Notes: a model not told the origin generated them from the letters alone. Counted from the first letter of the stretch, positions 1 to 9,404 are shown. The stretch is 64,000 bases of DNA from Azospirillaceae bacterium (GCA_028283825.1 JAPWJW010000002.1:434001-498000), one strand, 5' to 3'. Made by a program: numbers and translations.

Positions 1-2
1 TG

Positions 3-194
3 TATAAGCTGGATGACATCGAGACCAACCACGAACGTTATGCCGACCGGGGGGAAGTGGTGGCCGCCGCCGCCGTGCGCCGCCATCTGCGGGCCGAGAC
101 GGGCGACGAGGCCAGGAAGCCTTCATCCAAGGCCAAGCCGGCCGCCAAGGGGGCCCGCGCCGCCGACACGCCCGATCCCCAGCCCCACGCCTGA
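3..194 (+). CDS. matA: Malonyl-CoA decarboxylase, C-terminal end (partial)
   Basis: Only the last 63 codons are in the window; the gene begins upstream. The reading frame opens with YKLDDIETNHERYA and continues with VVAAAAVRRHLRAE, which matches the conserved C-terminal helix of malonyl-CoA decarboxylase (malonyl-CoA to acetyl-CoA plus CO2). It ends in a low-complexity Ala/Lys/Pro tail. The gene 40 bp downstream encodes malonyl-CoA synthetase, the usual matA-matB order of malonate utilisation in rhizobia and relatives, which supports the call. Family assignment rests on a short stretch plus context. Confidence 0.75.
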   Translation, partial: YKLDDIETNHERYADRGEVVAAAAVRRHLRAETGDEARKPSSKAKPAAKGARAADTPDPQPHA

Positions 195-234
195 TTATCA
201 AAAGACGCCTTAAGACGCCGGAGTGTGATCCCAA

Positions 235-1776
235 ATGGCCAACCATCTGTTTTCCCTGATCCGTGGCCGCATGCCGGCGCCCGAGACGCCCTTCATCATC
301 GCGCCTGAGACCAAAGGCCAGCCGGAACGGACCCTGACCTACGGCGACGTGGTGGCCCTGTCGGCCCGCCTGGCCAATTTGCTGGTGGCGCGCGGTGTGC
401 TGCCCGGCGACCGCGTGGCGGTGCAGGTGGAAAAAAGTCCCGAGGCCATCGTGCTGTACCTGGCCTGTGTGCGGGCGGGTGCGGTCTACCTGCCGCTGAA
501 CACCGGTTACACCCTGACGGAACTGGACTATTTCATCGGTGACGCCACGCCGCGCCTGGTGGTGTGCGATCCCGCCAAGGCGACGGCCATCGGTGACCTG
601 GCGCGGTCCAAGGGTGTCGCGGCGGTGGAAACCCTGGGCGGGCAGGGGGCGGCGGATGCCGGCACCCTGCTGGCCGACGCGGCGGATCTGTCCGACACCT
701 TCGTCGACGTGGCGCGGGAGGCGGGCGACCTGGCCGCCATCCTCTACACCTCCGGCACCACCGGCCGGTCCAAGGGGGCGATGCTCAGCCATGACAATCT
801 GGCCTCCAACGCCCTGACCCTGGTGGATTACTGGCAGTTCACCGGCAAGGATGTGCTGCTGCACGCCCTGCCCATCTTCCATACCCACGGCCTGTTCGTC
901 GCCACCAACACCCTGCTGCTGGCCGGCGGCACCATGATCTTCCTCGCGAAGTTCGATGCCGATGAGGTGATGCGCCAGTTGCCGCGCGCCACCACCATGA
1001 TGGGTGTACCCACCTTCTACGTCCGCCTGCTGCAGCATCCGGGCCTGACCCAGGCGGCGACGGCGCACATGCGCCTGTTCATCTCCGGCTCCGCCCCCCT
1101 GCTGGCGGAGACCCACGACAGCTGGCGGGAACGCACCGGCCTCGCCATCCTGGAACGCTATGGGATGACCGAGACCAACATGAACACCTCCAACCCCTAT
1201 GACGGGGACCGGGTGGCGGGCACGGTGGGTTTCCCCCTGCCGGGCGTGGCCCTGCGCGTGGTCGATGCGGAAACCGGTGCCGCCATTCCGCAGGGCGAGA
1301 TCGGCATGATCGAGGTGCGCGGCCCCAACGTCTTCAAGGGCTATTGGCAGATGCCGGAGAAGACGGCGGCCGAGTTCCGGGCCGATGGCTTCTTCATCAC
1401 CGGCGATCTGGGCAAGATCGACGGGCGCGGCTACGTCCACATCCTGGGCCGGGGCAAGGACCTGGTGATCTCCGGCGGCTACAATGTCTACCCCAAGGAG
1501 ATCGAGACCGAGATCGACGGCCTGCCCGGTGTGGTGGAGAGCGCCGTCATCGGCGTGGCCCATCCGGACTTCGGCGAGGGCGTGACCGCCGTGGTGGTGC
1601 GCCAGAAGGGGACGGCGGTGGACGAGGCCGCCGTGCTGGCGGCACTGGAAGGGCGGCTGGCCAAGTACAAGCAGCCCAAGCGCGTGCTGTTCGTGGACGA
1701 CCTGCCGCGCAATACCATGGGCAAGGTGCAGAAGAACCTGCTGCGCCAGGAATACCAGGATTTGTATAAGAAATAA
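235..1776 (+). CDS. matB: Malonyl-CoA synthetase (acyl-CoA ligase, ANL superfamily)
   Basis: A 513-residue AMP-forming ligase predicted to convert malonate (or methylmalonate), ATP and CoA to malonyl-CoA in the cytoplasm. The P-loop YTSGTTGRSKG starts near residue 171. YGMTE and the later ITGDLGKID and GRGKDLVISGGYNVYP motifs are all present, and the C-terminal catalytic lysine lies in NTMGKVQK. The length fits MatB. Start ATG 235 follows a GGAGTG site. It lies directly behind the malonyl-CoA decarboxylase gene, so malonate would be activated and decarboxylated to acetyl-CoA. Substrate choice is inferred from this pairing; the fold is certain. Confidence 0.88.
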   Translation: MANHLFSLIRGRMPAPETPFIIAPETKGQPERTLTYGDVVALSARLANLLVARGVLPGDRVAVQVEKSPEAIVLYLACVRAGAVYLPLNTGYTLTELDYFIGDATPRLVVCDPAKATAIGDLARSKGVAAVETLGGQGAADAGTLLADAADLSDTFVDVAREAGDLAAILYTSGTTGRSKGAMLSHDNLASNALTLVDYWQFTGKDVLLHALPIFHTHGLFVATNTLLLAGGTMIFLAKFDADEVMRQLPRATTMMGVPTFYVRLLQHPGLTQAATAHMRLFISGSAPLLAETHDSWRERTGLAILERYGMTETNMNTSNPYDGDRVAGTVGFPLPGVALRVVDAETGAAIPQGEIGMIEVRGPNVFKGYWQMPEKTAAEFRADGFFITGDLGKIDGRGYVHILGRGKDLVISGGYNVYPKEIETEIDGLPGVVESAVIGVAHPDFGEGVTAVVVRQKGTAVDEAAVLAALEGRLAKYKQPKRVLFVDDLPRNTMGKVQKNLLRQEYQDLYKK

Positions 1777-1801
1777 TACGCGGGGCATGAGTTTATAAAA
1801 A

Positions 1802-1836
1802 AAGACCGGATGGGGTAAATCCATCCGGTCTTCATC
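1802..1836 (+). terminator. Intrinsic terminator after matB
   Basis: A 12-bp perfect stem, AAGACCGGATGG (1802-1813) with CCATCCGGTCTT (1821-1832), has a 7-nt loop. An A-rich run precedes it and TTCAT follows, so it could stop transcription from both directions: matB on plus and the DUF465 gene on minus. Confidence 0.8.
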
Positions 1837-1905
1837 ATCTGCTGGCGGGCCGCGCCACAGCGTCGGACCCACCGGGATTTACGTGGCCAATGGCCGCGCG
1901 GCGGA

Positions 1906-2073
1906 TCAGTGCCGCGTGTGTTCGTCGATTCTTTCCTTAAGCCTGAGCTTTTCGAATTTCATGCGCTGCACCTCGGCGCTGTCATGATAAGGGCGGGCCA
2001 GTTCGGCATGGATCCTGTCTTCCAGGCTCGCATGCTTCTGGCGCAGGCTTTCGACGAAATTGTCAGTGGCCAT
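1906..2073 (-). CDS. Small DUF465 (YdcH-like) protein
   Basis: A 55-residue protein, too short for many gene callers, starts at ATG 2073 behind a GGAGGGG site and reads MATDNFVESLRQKHASLED followed by an HAELARPYHDS and KFEKLRLKERIDEH segment. The pattern (xxL..KH..LE..I..E..RP..D...V..LK..KL.LKD.I) is that of the DUF465/YdcH family of small coiled-coil proteins, whose function is unknown. The whole protein is predicted helical. It stands alone on the minus strand and shares the terminator at 1802 with matB. Confidence 0.85.
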   Translation of the reverse strand: MATDNFVESLRQKHASLEDRIHAELARPYHDSAEVQRMKFEKLRLKERIDEHTRH

Positions 2074-2405
2074 AGTCCCCTCCGGTTATCAGTTCAAGGG
2101 ATAGGGGCGGAAGTCGCCTGTAATGTTCGCGATGATGGGCCGGTTCTGGCAGTATTGGTGACCAGATCCCCTTTGACACAACAATTGATGTGGTAAGGGG
2201 CGTTGTTATTTTCCGTGCATCGATCGCTAGACGACGGTTGCCGCCTTGACGCGGTCATGCCGCAGTCACAAATGCTACGCCGATCCCGAGTCGAAGTCTT
2301 CAACAAATTCGGATAGCCATAGACGATTGGGGTAGGGGGCCGGTGGCCGCCCGGCGCAGCCTATGACATACGCCTTGGGGGCGCCGGCTGCGGCCTATGA
2401 TACGC
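2074..2405. other. Intergenic region without a recognised gene
   Basis: No convincing coding region. Contains the minus-strand promoter region for the DUF465 gene and a short imperfect duplication (CCTATGACATACG and CCTATGATACGCG, about 2360-2406) just before repeat copy A. Short ORFs here lack ribosome sites and family features. Confidence 0.5.
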
Positions 2406-2540
2406 GCGGCATTTGAACGTGACCGTTCAAATGCCGCCCCTCAAGCGCCGGGCGCGGCCATCCGGTCGCTTGGCTTCCTCAGTTTCTGGTCCACTTCGTT
2501 CCCCAGAAACTTCCGGCGGACGCGGTCGCGTCCTACAGCG
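2406..2540 (+). repeat. Dispersed multi-hairpin repeat, copy A
   Basis: Consecutive hairpins in the order shared by all copies: a 14-bp 5' hairpin (2406-2419 with 2424-2437, loop TGAC); stem 1 GCGGCC-ATCC-GGTCGC (2454-2469); stem 2 GTTTCTGG with CCAGAAAC (2482-2489, 2503-2510); the constant TCCGGCGG; stem 3 GGACGC-GGTC-GCGTCC (2518-2533). The 3' hairpin found in other copies is missing. It lies upstream of the MFS gene and is open in that gene's frame, so automatic calling may wrongly extend the MFS protein into it. Confidence 0.85.
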
Positions 2541-2628
2541 GAACAGATACGCGTTCTTGTCGGTTCTTGAAATATGGGTAATTGCCCGTATTATGGCCCG
2601 ACCGCATTCCAGCCGGACACATCGCACC

Positions 2629-3975
2629 ATGACCGATAGTCCCGAGACAGCCGCCCCCGGCGCCCATCTGCCCCACCACGGCACCGCCCCCGCCCTGTCC
2701 CGGCGCCTGGCGGCCAGGATGGCGGGCCGCGCGCATTACGGCTGGGTGGTGGCGGCCCTGGTGTTCGCCACCCTGCTGGTGGGTGCGGGGGTGCGGTCCG
2801 CACCCGGCGTGCTGTTCGTGCCGCTGGAACAGGCCTTCGGCTGGGACCGCGCCACCATCGCGGCGGCGGTGTCGCTGAACATCTTCCTCTACGGTTTCAT
2901 GGGGCCGTTCGCCGCGGCGCTGATGCAGGCCATCGGCGTGCGCCGCACCATCCTGATCGGCCTGGGCCTGCTGGCCGCGGCCACCGGGGCCAGCACCTTC
3001 ATGACCGCACCCTGGCAGATGATGCTGTCCTGGGGGCTGCTGGTGGGCCTGGGCAGCGGCGTCATCTCCATGGCGCTGGCGGCCACCGTGGTCACGCGCT
3101 GGTTCGTGACGCAGCGCGGCCTGGTCATGGGCCTGCTGACCGCCAGTTCGGCCACCGGCCAGCTGGTGTTCCTGCCCGGCATGGCGGCGCTGGCCACCCA
3201 TTTCGGCTGGCAGGCGGTGGGCTTGACCGTCTGTGCCGTGGGCCTGGCGCTGATCCCGCTGGTGGCCCTGCTGCTGCCGGACAGCCCGCGGTCCGTCGGC
3301 CTGGTGCCCGTGGGCGGGACGGCGGCCGACGATCTGGGGCCGCGCGCCGGCAACCCCATCGCCATCGCCTTCCTGACCCTGGGCCGGGCGGCCAAGTCGC
3401 GCGACTTCTGGCTGCTGTTCGCCAGCTTTTTCGTCTGCGGCCTGTCGACCAACGGCCTGATCGGCACCCACCTGATCTCCGCCTGTTTCGACCAGGGCAT
3501 TCCCGAGGTGGCGGCGGCCAGCCTGCTGGCGCTGATGGGCCTGTTCGACCTGGTGGGCACCACCGGGTCCGGCTGGCTGTCCGACCGGGTGGACAGCCGC
3601 AAGCTGCTGTCGTGGTATTACGGCCTGCGCGGCCTGTCCTTGTTCTACCTGCCCATGTCGGGCTTCAGCCTGTACGGCCTGTCCCTGTTCGCCGTGTTCT
3701 ACGGCCTGGACTGGATCGCCACCGTGCCGCCCACCGTGCGCCTGATCACCGACCGCTTCGGCCGGCGCGACGCGCCCGTCATCTTCGGCTGGGTCGGCAC
3801 CGGCCACCAGATGGGCGCCGCCCTGGCGGCCTACGGCACCGGCTTCATCCGCACCGAATGGGGCAGCTATTTCCCCGCCTTCCAGGTGGCCGGCCTGGCC
3901 TGCGTCGTCACCGCCATCTTCGTCCTGTTCGTCAACCGGCGGCGCGCGGATGAAGCACTGTCACCGGCTGAGTGA
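2629..3975 (+). CDS. MFS transporter
   Basis: A 448-residue polytopic inner-membrane protein with about 12 hydrophobic segments in two halves. The first TM follows a basic HYGWVVAALVF segment typical of the oxalate/formate antiporter-like (MCT-like) MFS group. SDRVDSRKLL after the mid-protein helices matches the loop motif G-x-x-x-D-R. Substrate cannot be told from sequence. The frame is open back to 2413, but that part is repeat copy A. ATG 2629 (MTDSPETAAPG) is the first start giving a normal N-terminus, though its ribosome site is weak. Convergent with the ABC exporter genes, separated by repeat copy B. Confidence 0.8.
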   Translation: MTDSPETAAPGAHLPHHGTAPALSRRLAARMAGRAHYGWVVAALVFATLLVGAGVRSAPGVLFVPLEQAFGWDRATIAAAVSLNIFLYGFMGPFAAALMQAIGVRRTILIGLGLLAAATGASTFMTAPWQMMLSWGLLVGLGSGVISMALAATVVTRWFVTQRGLVMGLLTASSATGQLVFLPGMAALATHFGWQAVGLTVCAVGLALIPLVALLLPDSPRSVGLVPVGGTAADDLGPRAGNPIAIAFLTLGRAAKSRDFWLLFASFFVCGLSTNGLIGTHLISACFDQGIPEVAAASLLALMGLFDLVGTTGSGWLSDRVDSRKLLSWYYGLRGLSLFYLPMSGFSLYGLSLFAVFYGLDWIATVPPTVRLITDRFGRRDAPVIFGWVGTGHQMGAALAAYGTGFIRTEWGSYFPAFQVAGLACVVTAIFVLFVNRRRADEALSPAE

Positions 3976-3984
3976 CCGATCACC

Positions 3985-4098
3985 TCCGGCACCTGCCATA
4001 GGACGCGACCGCGTCCGCCGGAGCCTTTCGGGGAACGCAGTGGACTGAAAAGGCGAGGATAGCCCAGCCGGCGGATGCCGGCGCCCGGCGCGTGAGGG
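3985..4098 (-). repeat. Dispersed multi-hairpin repeat, copy B
   Basis: Minus-oriented copy between convergent genes. Read on plus: stem 3 GGACGC-GACC-GCGTCC (4001-4016), stem 2 GCCTTTC with GAAAAGGC (4023-4029, 4047-4054, one bulged A), stem 1 GCCGGC-GGAT-GCCGGC (4067-4082; the loop is ATCC on the minus strand). The 5' outer hairpin is not evident and the 3' part is diverged. Confidence 0.8.
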
Positions 4099-4102
4099 AA
4101 AA

Positions 4103-5608
4103 CTAAAGAGGCGTCCGCAGGATGGCCAGCAGGCCCAGCAGGCCGGCGGCGACCAGGCCGGCATAGATGTTGTGGCCCTGCATCATGAAGGCCGTGGCCA
4201 TCCAGCCATAGCCCATCAGCATCTCCACCAGGGTGCGGCCCACGGCCTTGCCGCCGGCCCCCTTCTTGTTGGGCCGCAGCAGGGCCTGCTGCTGGGCAGT
4301 GCCGGTCAGGGGCTGTACCCACAGGCTGGACACCACGCCGCTGACCGTCGCCGCCACGCCGCAGGACAGCACGGTCAGGGCGGTCCAGGGGCTCCAATGC
4401 AGGACGGCCAGGGCCGCGACCGCCACGGCGGCCAGCGGCGGCAGGCTGGCCGCCTCCACCTTGGCCCAGCGCAGGCGGCGGGCCGGGACGGGGGCGGCGT
4501 TGATCAGGTCGGCGGCACCGTCGGTCAGGGCCAGCTTTGCCAGGACGCCGGCCGCCAGGGCCGCCACCGGCACCATCAGCAGGCTGATGACCACGGGCTG
4601 GGCCCGCCAATATTGCTGCATGGACAAGCCCAGGACGATGGCGCCGCTCGCCTGCTGGAACAGCAGCATGGTCAATTGCGGGTGGCGGCGCATCAGGCGC
4701 CATTCCTTGCGGCGCAGGGACGGGCCCAGGCGGTCGTGGAAACGGGCGGCCTTGGCCGCGCGGCCCTTGGGTGTGGCGGCACCGGCGGCGGCGGCCGAGG
4801 CGGCGACGAAGGCGGTGCCCGTCCGCGTCACCACCGCCGCGAAGGTGCCCACGCACACCAGCACCAGCAGCGCCAGGGGCAGCGGGTCGCCCATGAACGC
4901 CCGGCCGGGCCACAGCAGGACGGCGATCCAGCCCTTGCCCAGGTCCTGGCCGCTTGCCCAGGCGACATAGGGCATGGCCAGGCGGGGGATCTGCCCGGCG
5001 AAGGCCATCACCAGGCCGGTCAGGGCCGCCACCGTCTGGCCGACGGCCTTGGCCCGCCGCACCCCCACCCAGCGCACCAGGCCCAGCGACAGCAGCAGGG
5101 CCAGCGCCGTGACCAGCAGGGCCAGGGCCGGCAACGCCAAATAGGCCGCCAGCCATTGCGGATGGCCGAACAGCGCCCCCATGTTGGCGATGGGCAGGAT
5201 GACCACCGCCGGGAACAGCAGCGTGGACAGCGCCACCGCCAGCGCGCGGGCCGGCAGGATGACGGCGGGGGACAGGGGGGAGGCCAGCAGCAGGTCGAAA
5301 TCGCCCCGGCTGTACAGCGCGTCCAGCGCCCGGTACAGCGCGGTGCCGGCCATGAAGCTGCCGGCGATGATCGCCGCGACGGTGCCCCCGACGGCGGTGG
5401 TGAAGGTGCTGGACAGCGACCGGGCCAGCAGGAAACCCAGGCCATGGAACAGCAGCATCATGCCCAGCAGCCAGAACAGGAGCGCGTTGGACGACAGGCG
5501 GACCGAGCGCCAGGCCAGGCGCAGCTCATGCCGCAGCAGCCAGGGCAGCGATCCCGGCCGTGCGAAGCCGCCCGGGGCGGCGTCCGTGGGCATGGCGGCG
5601 TCCGTCAT
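4103..5608 (-). CDS. ABC transporter permease (ABC-2-like)
   Basis: A 501-residue membrane protein with many hydrophobic segments, the first near residues 40-60 and others through the C-terminus. Its start ATG overlaps the stop of the ABC ATPase gene as ATGA (5605-5608), so the two are translationally coupled and should form one exporter. The SRGDFDLLLASPL stretch near residue 100 is typical of ABC-2 type permeases of the drug/Na+ export group. Substrate unknown. ATG 5593 is an alternative start 15 bp downstream. Confidence 0.8.
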   Translation of the reverse strand: MTDAAMPTDAAPGGFARPGSLPWLLRHELRLAWRSVRLSSNALLFWLLGMMLLFHGLGFLLARSLSSTFTTAVGGTVAAIIAGSFMAGTALYRALDALYSRGDFDLLLASPLSPAVILPARALAVALSTLLFPAVVILPIANMGALFGHPQWLAAYLALPALALLVTALALLLSLGLVRWVGVRRAKAVGQTVAALTGLVMAFAGQIPRLAMPYVAWASGQDLGKGWIAVLLWPGRAFMGDPLPLALLVLVCVGTFAAVVTRTGTAFVAASAAAAGAATPKGRAAKAARFHDRLGPSLRRKEWRLMRRHPQLTMLLFQQASGAIVLGLSMQQYWRAQPVVISLLMVPVAALAAGVLAKLALTDGAADLINAAPVPARRLRWAKVEAASLPPLAAVAVAALAVLHWSPWTALTVLSCGVAATVSGVVSSLWVQPLTGTAQQQALLRPNKKGAGGKAVGRTLVEMLMGYGWMATAFMMQGHNIYAGLVAAGLLGLLAILRTPL

Positions 5609-6360
5609 GCCGGCACCGCCGTGGGCTTCGGCGGCGCATCCGCCACCAGATCCAGGAACACCTCTTCCAGCGTGCTGTCGCTGCGGCCCACCCGGCCGCG
5701 CAGTTCGGCCAGCGTGCCTTCCGCCAGCAACTGGCCGTCGCGGATGATGCCGATGCGGCCCACCAGCCGCTCCGCCACGTCCAGGATGTGGGTGGTCAGG
5801 ATGATGGTGGCGCCGGCCTTCACCCGTTCCGTCAGGATATCCTTGACCTCGCGGGCGATGGCGGCGTCCAGGCCGGTCAGCGGCTCATCCAGGATCAGCA
5901 GGCGCGGGTTGTGGATCAGGGCGCCGGCCAGGGCGGTCTTCTGCTTCATGCCGCGGGAGAAGCCCTCGCACCGCTCGGCCCTATGCTCCCACAAATCCAG
6001 GCGGTGCAGCAGCTCATCCGCCCGGGCCAGGGCGTCGGCCGCCGGCACCCCCCACAGCCCGGCCACGAATTCCAGGAATTCCAGCGGGGTCAGCTTGTCA
6101 TAGATCAGCGGCTCGTCCGGCAGCCAGGCGATCTGGCGCTTGGCGGCGATGGGGTCGGCCAGGGCATCGATGCCGAACACCCGCACCGTGCCGGCGTCGG
6201 GCGCCAGCAGGCCCACGATCATGCGCAGCGTGGTGGTCTTGCCGGCACCATTGGGGCCCAGCAGGCCATAAAACTCCCCCGGCGCGATGGTCAGATCCAG
6301 ACCCCGCACCGCCGGCCGGCCAAAACTCTTGGCCAGGCCCCTCACTTCCAACGCCGTCAT
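5605..6360 (-). CDS. ABC transporter ATP-binding protein
   Basis: A 251-residue nucleotide-binding subunit. Walker A GPNGAGKTTT lies near residues 35-44, the signature is FSRGMKQK, and Walker B is LLILDEPLTGLD followed by the H-loop TTHILD. The C-terminal extension is typical of CcmA/NatA-like exporter ATPases. It is the first gene of a two-gene minus-strand operon with the permease (4-nt overlap). The divergent phosphatase gene starts 188 bp away. Exported substrate unknown. Confidence 0.93.
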   Translation of the reverse strand: MTALEVRGLAKSFGRPAVRGLDLTIAPGEFYGLLGPNGAGKTTTLRMIVGLLAPDAGTVRVFGIDALADPIAAKRQIAWLPDEPLIYDKLTPLEFLEFVAGLWGVPAADALARADELLHRLDLWEHRAERCEGFSRGMKQKTALAGALIHNPRLLILDEPLTGLDAAIAREVKDILTERVKAGATIILTTHILDVAERLVGRIGIIRDGQLLAEGTLAELRGRVGRSDSTLEEVFLDLVADAPPKPTAVPA

Positions 6361-6548
6361 GTTCCCCCGCGTGCCAACGATCTCGGCGTTTCCACCTTAA
6401 GTCAGGTGGTGCCGCAGCCACAAGCCGGGCAAATCACATGACATTTCAAAGACAAGGCCAGACACGTGTTGCGATCGGGCCGCCAATGGAAAACAACTGC
6501 GCGGACCCTGCGTGGATTGGTCGCATGGGGTGAGGGGGGAGAAAAGCC

Positions 6549-8219
6549 GTGACGCGTTGGTATTCCAGGATGATGGCGCCGCTGTGCGCCGTGGCGGCCC
6601 TGCTGGCCGCGCCGACCCTCGCCATCGCGGCGGATAGCCCAGCACCTGCGCCCAAGCTGGTGGTGCTGGTGTCGGTCGACCAGTTCTCCACCGACCTGTT
6701 TCAGCAGTATCGCAGCCATTTCACCGGCGGCCTGCGCCGGCTGCTGGATGGCGCGGTGTTCCCCAACGGCTACCAGAGCCACGCGGCGACGGAGACCTGC
6801 CCCGGCCATTCGACGCTGATGACCGGTGACCGCCCGGCCCGCACCGGCATCATCGCCAACGACTGGTACAGTTTCCGCGGGCCCCGGCCGGGCAAGATCT
6901 ACTGCGCCGAGGATGAGAGCAAGGGCAGCTACAAGGCCTACGTCCCCTCGGACGTGCACCTGAAGGTGCCGACCCTGGGCGAACGGCTGAAGGCCGCCGA
7001 TGCCGACGTGCGTACCGTTTCCGTCGCCGGCAAGGACCGGGCGGCCATCATGATGGGCGGCCACGCCGTGGATGAGCTGTGGTTCTGGAAGGACGGCCCG
7101 GGTTTCGTCTCCTACGAGGGCCGCACGGCACCGGCGGCCGTGACCGCCGTCAACCAGGCCGCCTTGGCGGAGATCGCCAAGCCTGCGAAGGAATATGCCG
7201 AGCCAGAGTGGTGCCGGGCCATCGACATGGCCGTCGCGGTGGAACGCAAGGACGATGTCCTCACCGTCGGCAACGGCCGCTTCGCCCGCCAGCCCGGCCC
7301 TAAGGCGGAGGCGCAATGGCGCGCCTCCCCCGCCTTCGACGCCGCCATCGTCGATCTGGCCATCCGGCTGGTCAAGGACATGAAGCTGGGCCATGGCAAA
7401 TCCATCGACGTGCTGACGGTCGGCGCCTCCGCCACCGACTACATCGGCCACAGCTACGGCACCGAAGGGTCGGAGATGTGCATCCAGATGGCCAACCTGG
7501 ACCGCACGCTGGGCAAGCTGGTGGCGGCCCTGGATGCCACGGGGACCGATTACGTCCTGGCCCTGTCGGCCGACCATGGCGGCAACGACATTCCGGAACG
7601 TGAGCGCCTGCGCGGCATGCCGATGGCGGCGCGCGTGGATGACGGGCTGGTGGCCGAGAACTTCGGCAAGAAGGTGGCGCCCCTGGGCGTGGACGGCACG
7701 GACCTGCTGTACGGCGGCAACAACGGCGACGTCTGGGTGGGGCCGTCGGTGGCCGGCGCCTGGCGGACCAAGGTGCTGGCCGATGCGCTGGCCCTGTATC
7801 GCGCCGATCCGCAGGTGGCGGCCGTCTACACCGCCGCCGAGGTGGCGGCGGCACCGGTGCCCACCGGGGCGCCGGACGCCTGGACCCTGCTGGACCGCGC
7901 CCGGGCCTCGTTCGAGCCCAGCCGGTCCGGCGACCTGGTCGTCTTCCTGAAGCCGCGCATCACCGCCATCGCGGCCAAGCCCGCGACCTACATCGCCACC
8001 CACGGCAGCCCCTGGGACTATGACCGGCGCGTGCCCATCCTGTTCTGGCGCAAGGGCATGACGGGCTTCGAACAGCCCCTGTCGATCGAGACGGTGGACA
8101 TCATGCCGACGCTGGCGGCCCTGGTGGGGTTCAAGCTGGAACCGGGCGAGGTCGATGGCCGCTGCGTCGATCTGGACGGCGGGAACGGCGACACCTGCCC
8201 GGCCGCCGCCGCGCAGTGA
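6549..8219 (+). CDS. PafA/PhoK-like alkaline phosphatase, exported
   Basis: A 556-residue alkaline phosphatase/nucleotide pyrophosphatase superfamily protein. A signal peptide (basic start, hydrophobic residues 9-27, AIA-A cleavage) sends it to the periplasm. Metal and nucleophile motifs are visible: LVSVDQF near residue 42, TETCPGH with the catalytic Thr near 81-83, IANDWY (Asn near 104), GKDR (the Lys and Arg that contact phosphate in PafA/PhoK), and ADHGG for the second metal site. Start is GTG 6549 behind AGGGGGGAG. Likely releases phosphate from phosphomonoesters. The gene ends 6 bp before the convergent GGDEF gene. Confidence 0.85.
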   Translation: MTRWYSRMMAPLCAVAALLAAPTLAIAADSPAPAPKLVVLVSVDQFSTDLFQQYRSHFTGGLRRLLDGAVFPNGYQSHAATETCPGHSTLMTGDRPARTGIIANDWYSFRGPRPGKIYCAEDESKGSYKAYVPSDVHLKVPTLGERLKAADADVRTVSVAGKDRAAIMMGGHAVDELWFWKDGPGFVSYEGRTAPAAVTAVNQAALAEIAKPAKEYAEPEWCRAIDMAVAVERKDDVLTVGNGRFARQPGPKAEAQWRASPAFDAAIVDLAIRLVKDMKLGHGKSIDVLTVGASATDYIGHSYGTEGSEMCIQMANLDRTLGKLVAALDATGTDYVLALSADHGGNDIPERERLRGMPMAARVDDGLVAENFGKKVAPLGVDGTDLLYGGNNGDVWVGPSVAGAWRTKVLADALALYRADPQVAAVYTAAEVAAAPVPTGAPDAWTLLDRARASFEPSRSGDLVVFLKPRITAIAAKPATYIATHGSPWDYDRRVPILFWRKGMTGFEQPLSIETVDIMPTLAALVGFKLEPGEVDGRCVDLDGGNGDTCPAAAAQ

Positions 8220-8225
8220 GCCCCA

Positions 8226-9404
8226 TCAAGCCACTTCAGACAGGGTCTGCCGGATGAAGGGCAGGGGGTTGCCGGGGGAGAAGGTATAGCGGTTGCGCCC
8301 CGCCCGCTTGGCGGCATACATGCGCAGGTCGGCCATGGCCACCAGGTCGTGCCAGTCCTGGGTGTTGTCGGAGATGCGTTCGGCCAGGCCGACGCAAGCC
8401 GTCTGCGGCACGCCGTTGGGGCGCGGCCCCAGGCCGGCGGCGGCCAGGCGCTCGATTACCGGCAGGGCGTCGTGGATGGTGGTTTCCGGCAGGATCAGCA
8501 GGAATTCCTCGCCACCCCAGCGGATCAGGGTGTCGCTCTCCCGCACGTTCTCCCGGATGCGCCGCGCGGCCCCTTGCAGCACCTGGTCGCCCGCCTCATG
8601 GCCATAGCGGTCGTTGACGTCCTTGAACTGGTCCAGGTCGATGAAGGCCAGGGTCAGGGGCTGGTCCAGCTGCTGGGCCCGGGCGAAACGGGCGGCCAGC
8701 AACTCCGCGCCGCCCTGGCGGCTGAACGCCCGGGTCAGGCCGTCGCGGTTGGCCTGGTCGGTCAGGGTGATCAGCAGGCGCAACTGGCACATTCCGGCGA
8801 TGCCGGCGATGCCGGCCGTCACCACCACGTGCCACAGGGCGATCACCATCGCCTCCCCCTCCAGCACCTGAGGCCACAGCGTCATGGACAGGGCGGTGGT
8901 GACCACGATGGCCAGGGCCGCCAGCCCGCTTTCCAGCATGGTCAGGGGGAAGATGGCCAGGCCGGCCGCCGTGATATAGGGCAGGTCGTTGTAGGCGGTG
9001 GAACTGGTGGCGCCCAAGCCGGTCACCCCGAACAGCTGCAGCACCGTCTCGGCCCATAGGTAGAAGGCCAGGATGACGCCGATCAGCAGGCTCATGACCG
9101 GGGCGATGCCCAGGCGGCCACGGCGCCAGCGCGGATGACAGGCCAGGGCCAGGAAGGCTGCGGCGGCCACCAGGCGCCCGCCCGCCAGCGCGCCCCACAC
9201 CGGCCAGTCGAACGTCACGAAATCCACCACCGTCCAGGCCAAGGTCAGCGCGCACAGCAGCAGCGCCAGGGTGCGCACCCGCGTCGTGACCAGGCTGTGG
9301 CGTTCGCGCGCCGCCCCGTGGGCATGCGCGCCCGGGTTCAGCAGCTGCCGGCCTTCGCCGGTACCCAGTATCTGACCCAAGGTGATGAACGGTTGCCGCG
9401 GCAC
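8226..9404 (-). CDS. Membrane-bound GGDEF diguanylate cyclase
   Basis: A 392-residue protein with an N-terminal membrane sensor of about six hydrophobic segments (residues 44-210) and a C-terminal GGDEF domain. The active site is GGEEF at 297-301, with the substrate motif DQFKDVNDRYGHEAGD before it. RESD at 288-291 lies exactly five residues before GGEEF, the position of the inhibitory I-site, so both cyclic di-GMP synthesis and product inhibition are predicted. The start used is GTG 9404; no good ribosome site is seen and the true start may be further in. Confidence 0.88.
   Translation of the reverse strand: MPRQPFITLGQILGTGEGRQLLNPGAHAHGAARERHSLVTTRVRTLALLLCALTLAWTVVDFVTFDWPVWGALAGGRLVAAAAFLALACHPRWRRGRLGIAPVMSLLIGVILAFYLWAETVLQLFGVTGLGATSSTAYNDLPYITAAGLAIFPLTMLESGLAALAIVVTTALSMTLWPQVLEGEAMVIALWHVVVTAGIAGIAGMCQLRLLITLTDQANRDGLTRAFSRQGGAELLAARFARAQQLDQPLTLAFIDLDQFKDVNDRYGHEAGDQVLQGAARRIRENVRESDTLIRWGGEEFLLILPETTIHDALPVIERLAAAGLGPRPNGVPQTACVGLAERISDNTQDWHDLVAMADLRMYAAKRAGRNRYTFSPGNPLPFIRQTLSEVA

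Noticed and set aside
13-213. 66-codon ORF at the window start
   Set aside because: Out of frame with the malonyl-CoA decarboxylase C-terminus, which is the convincing reading frame.
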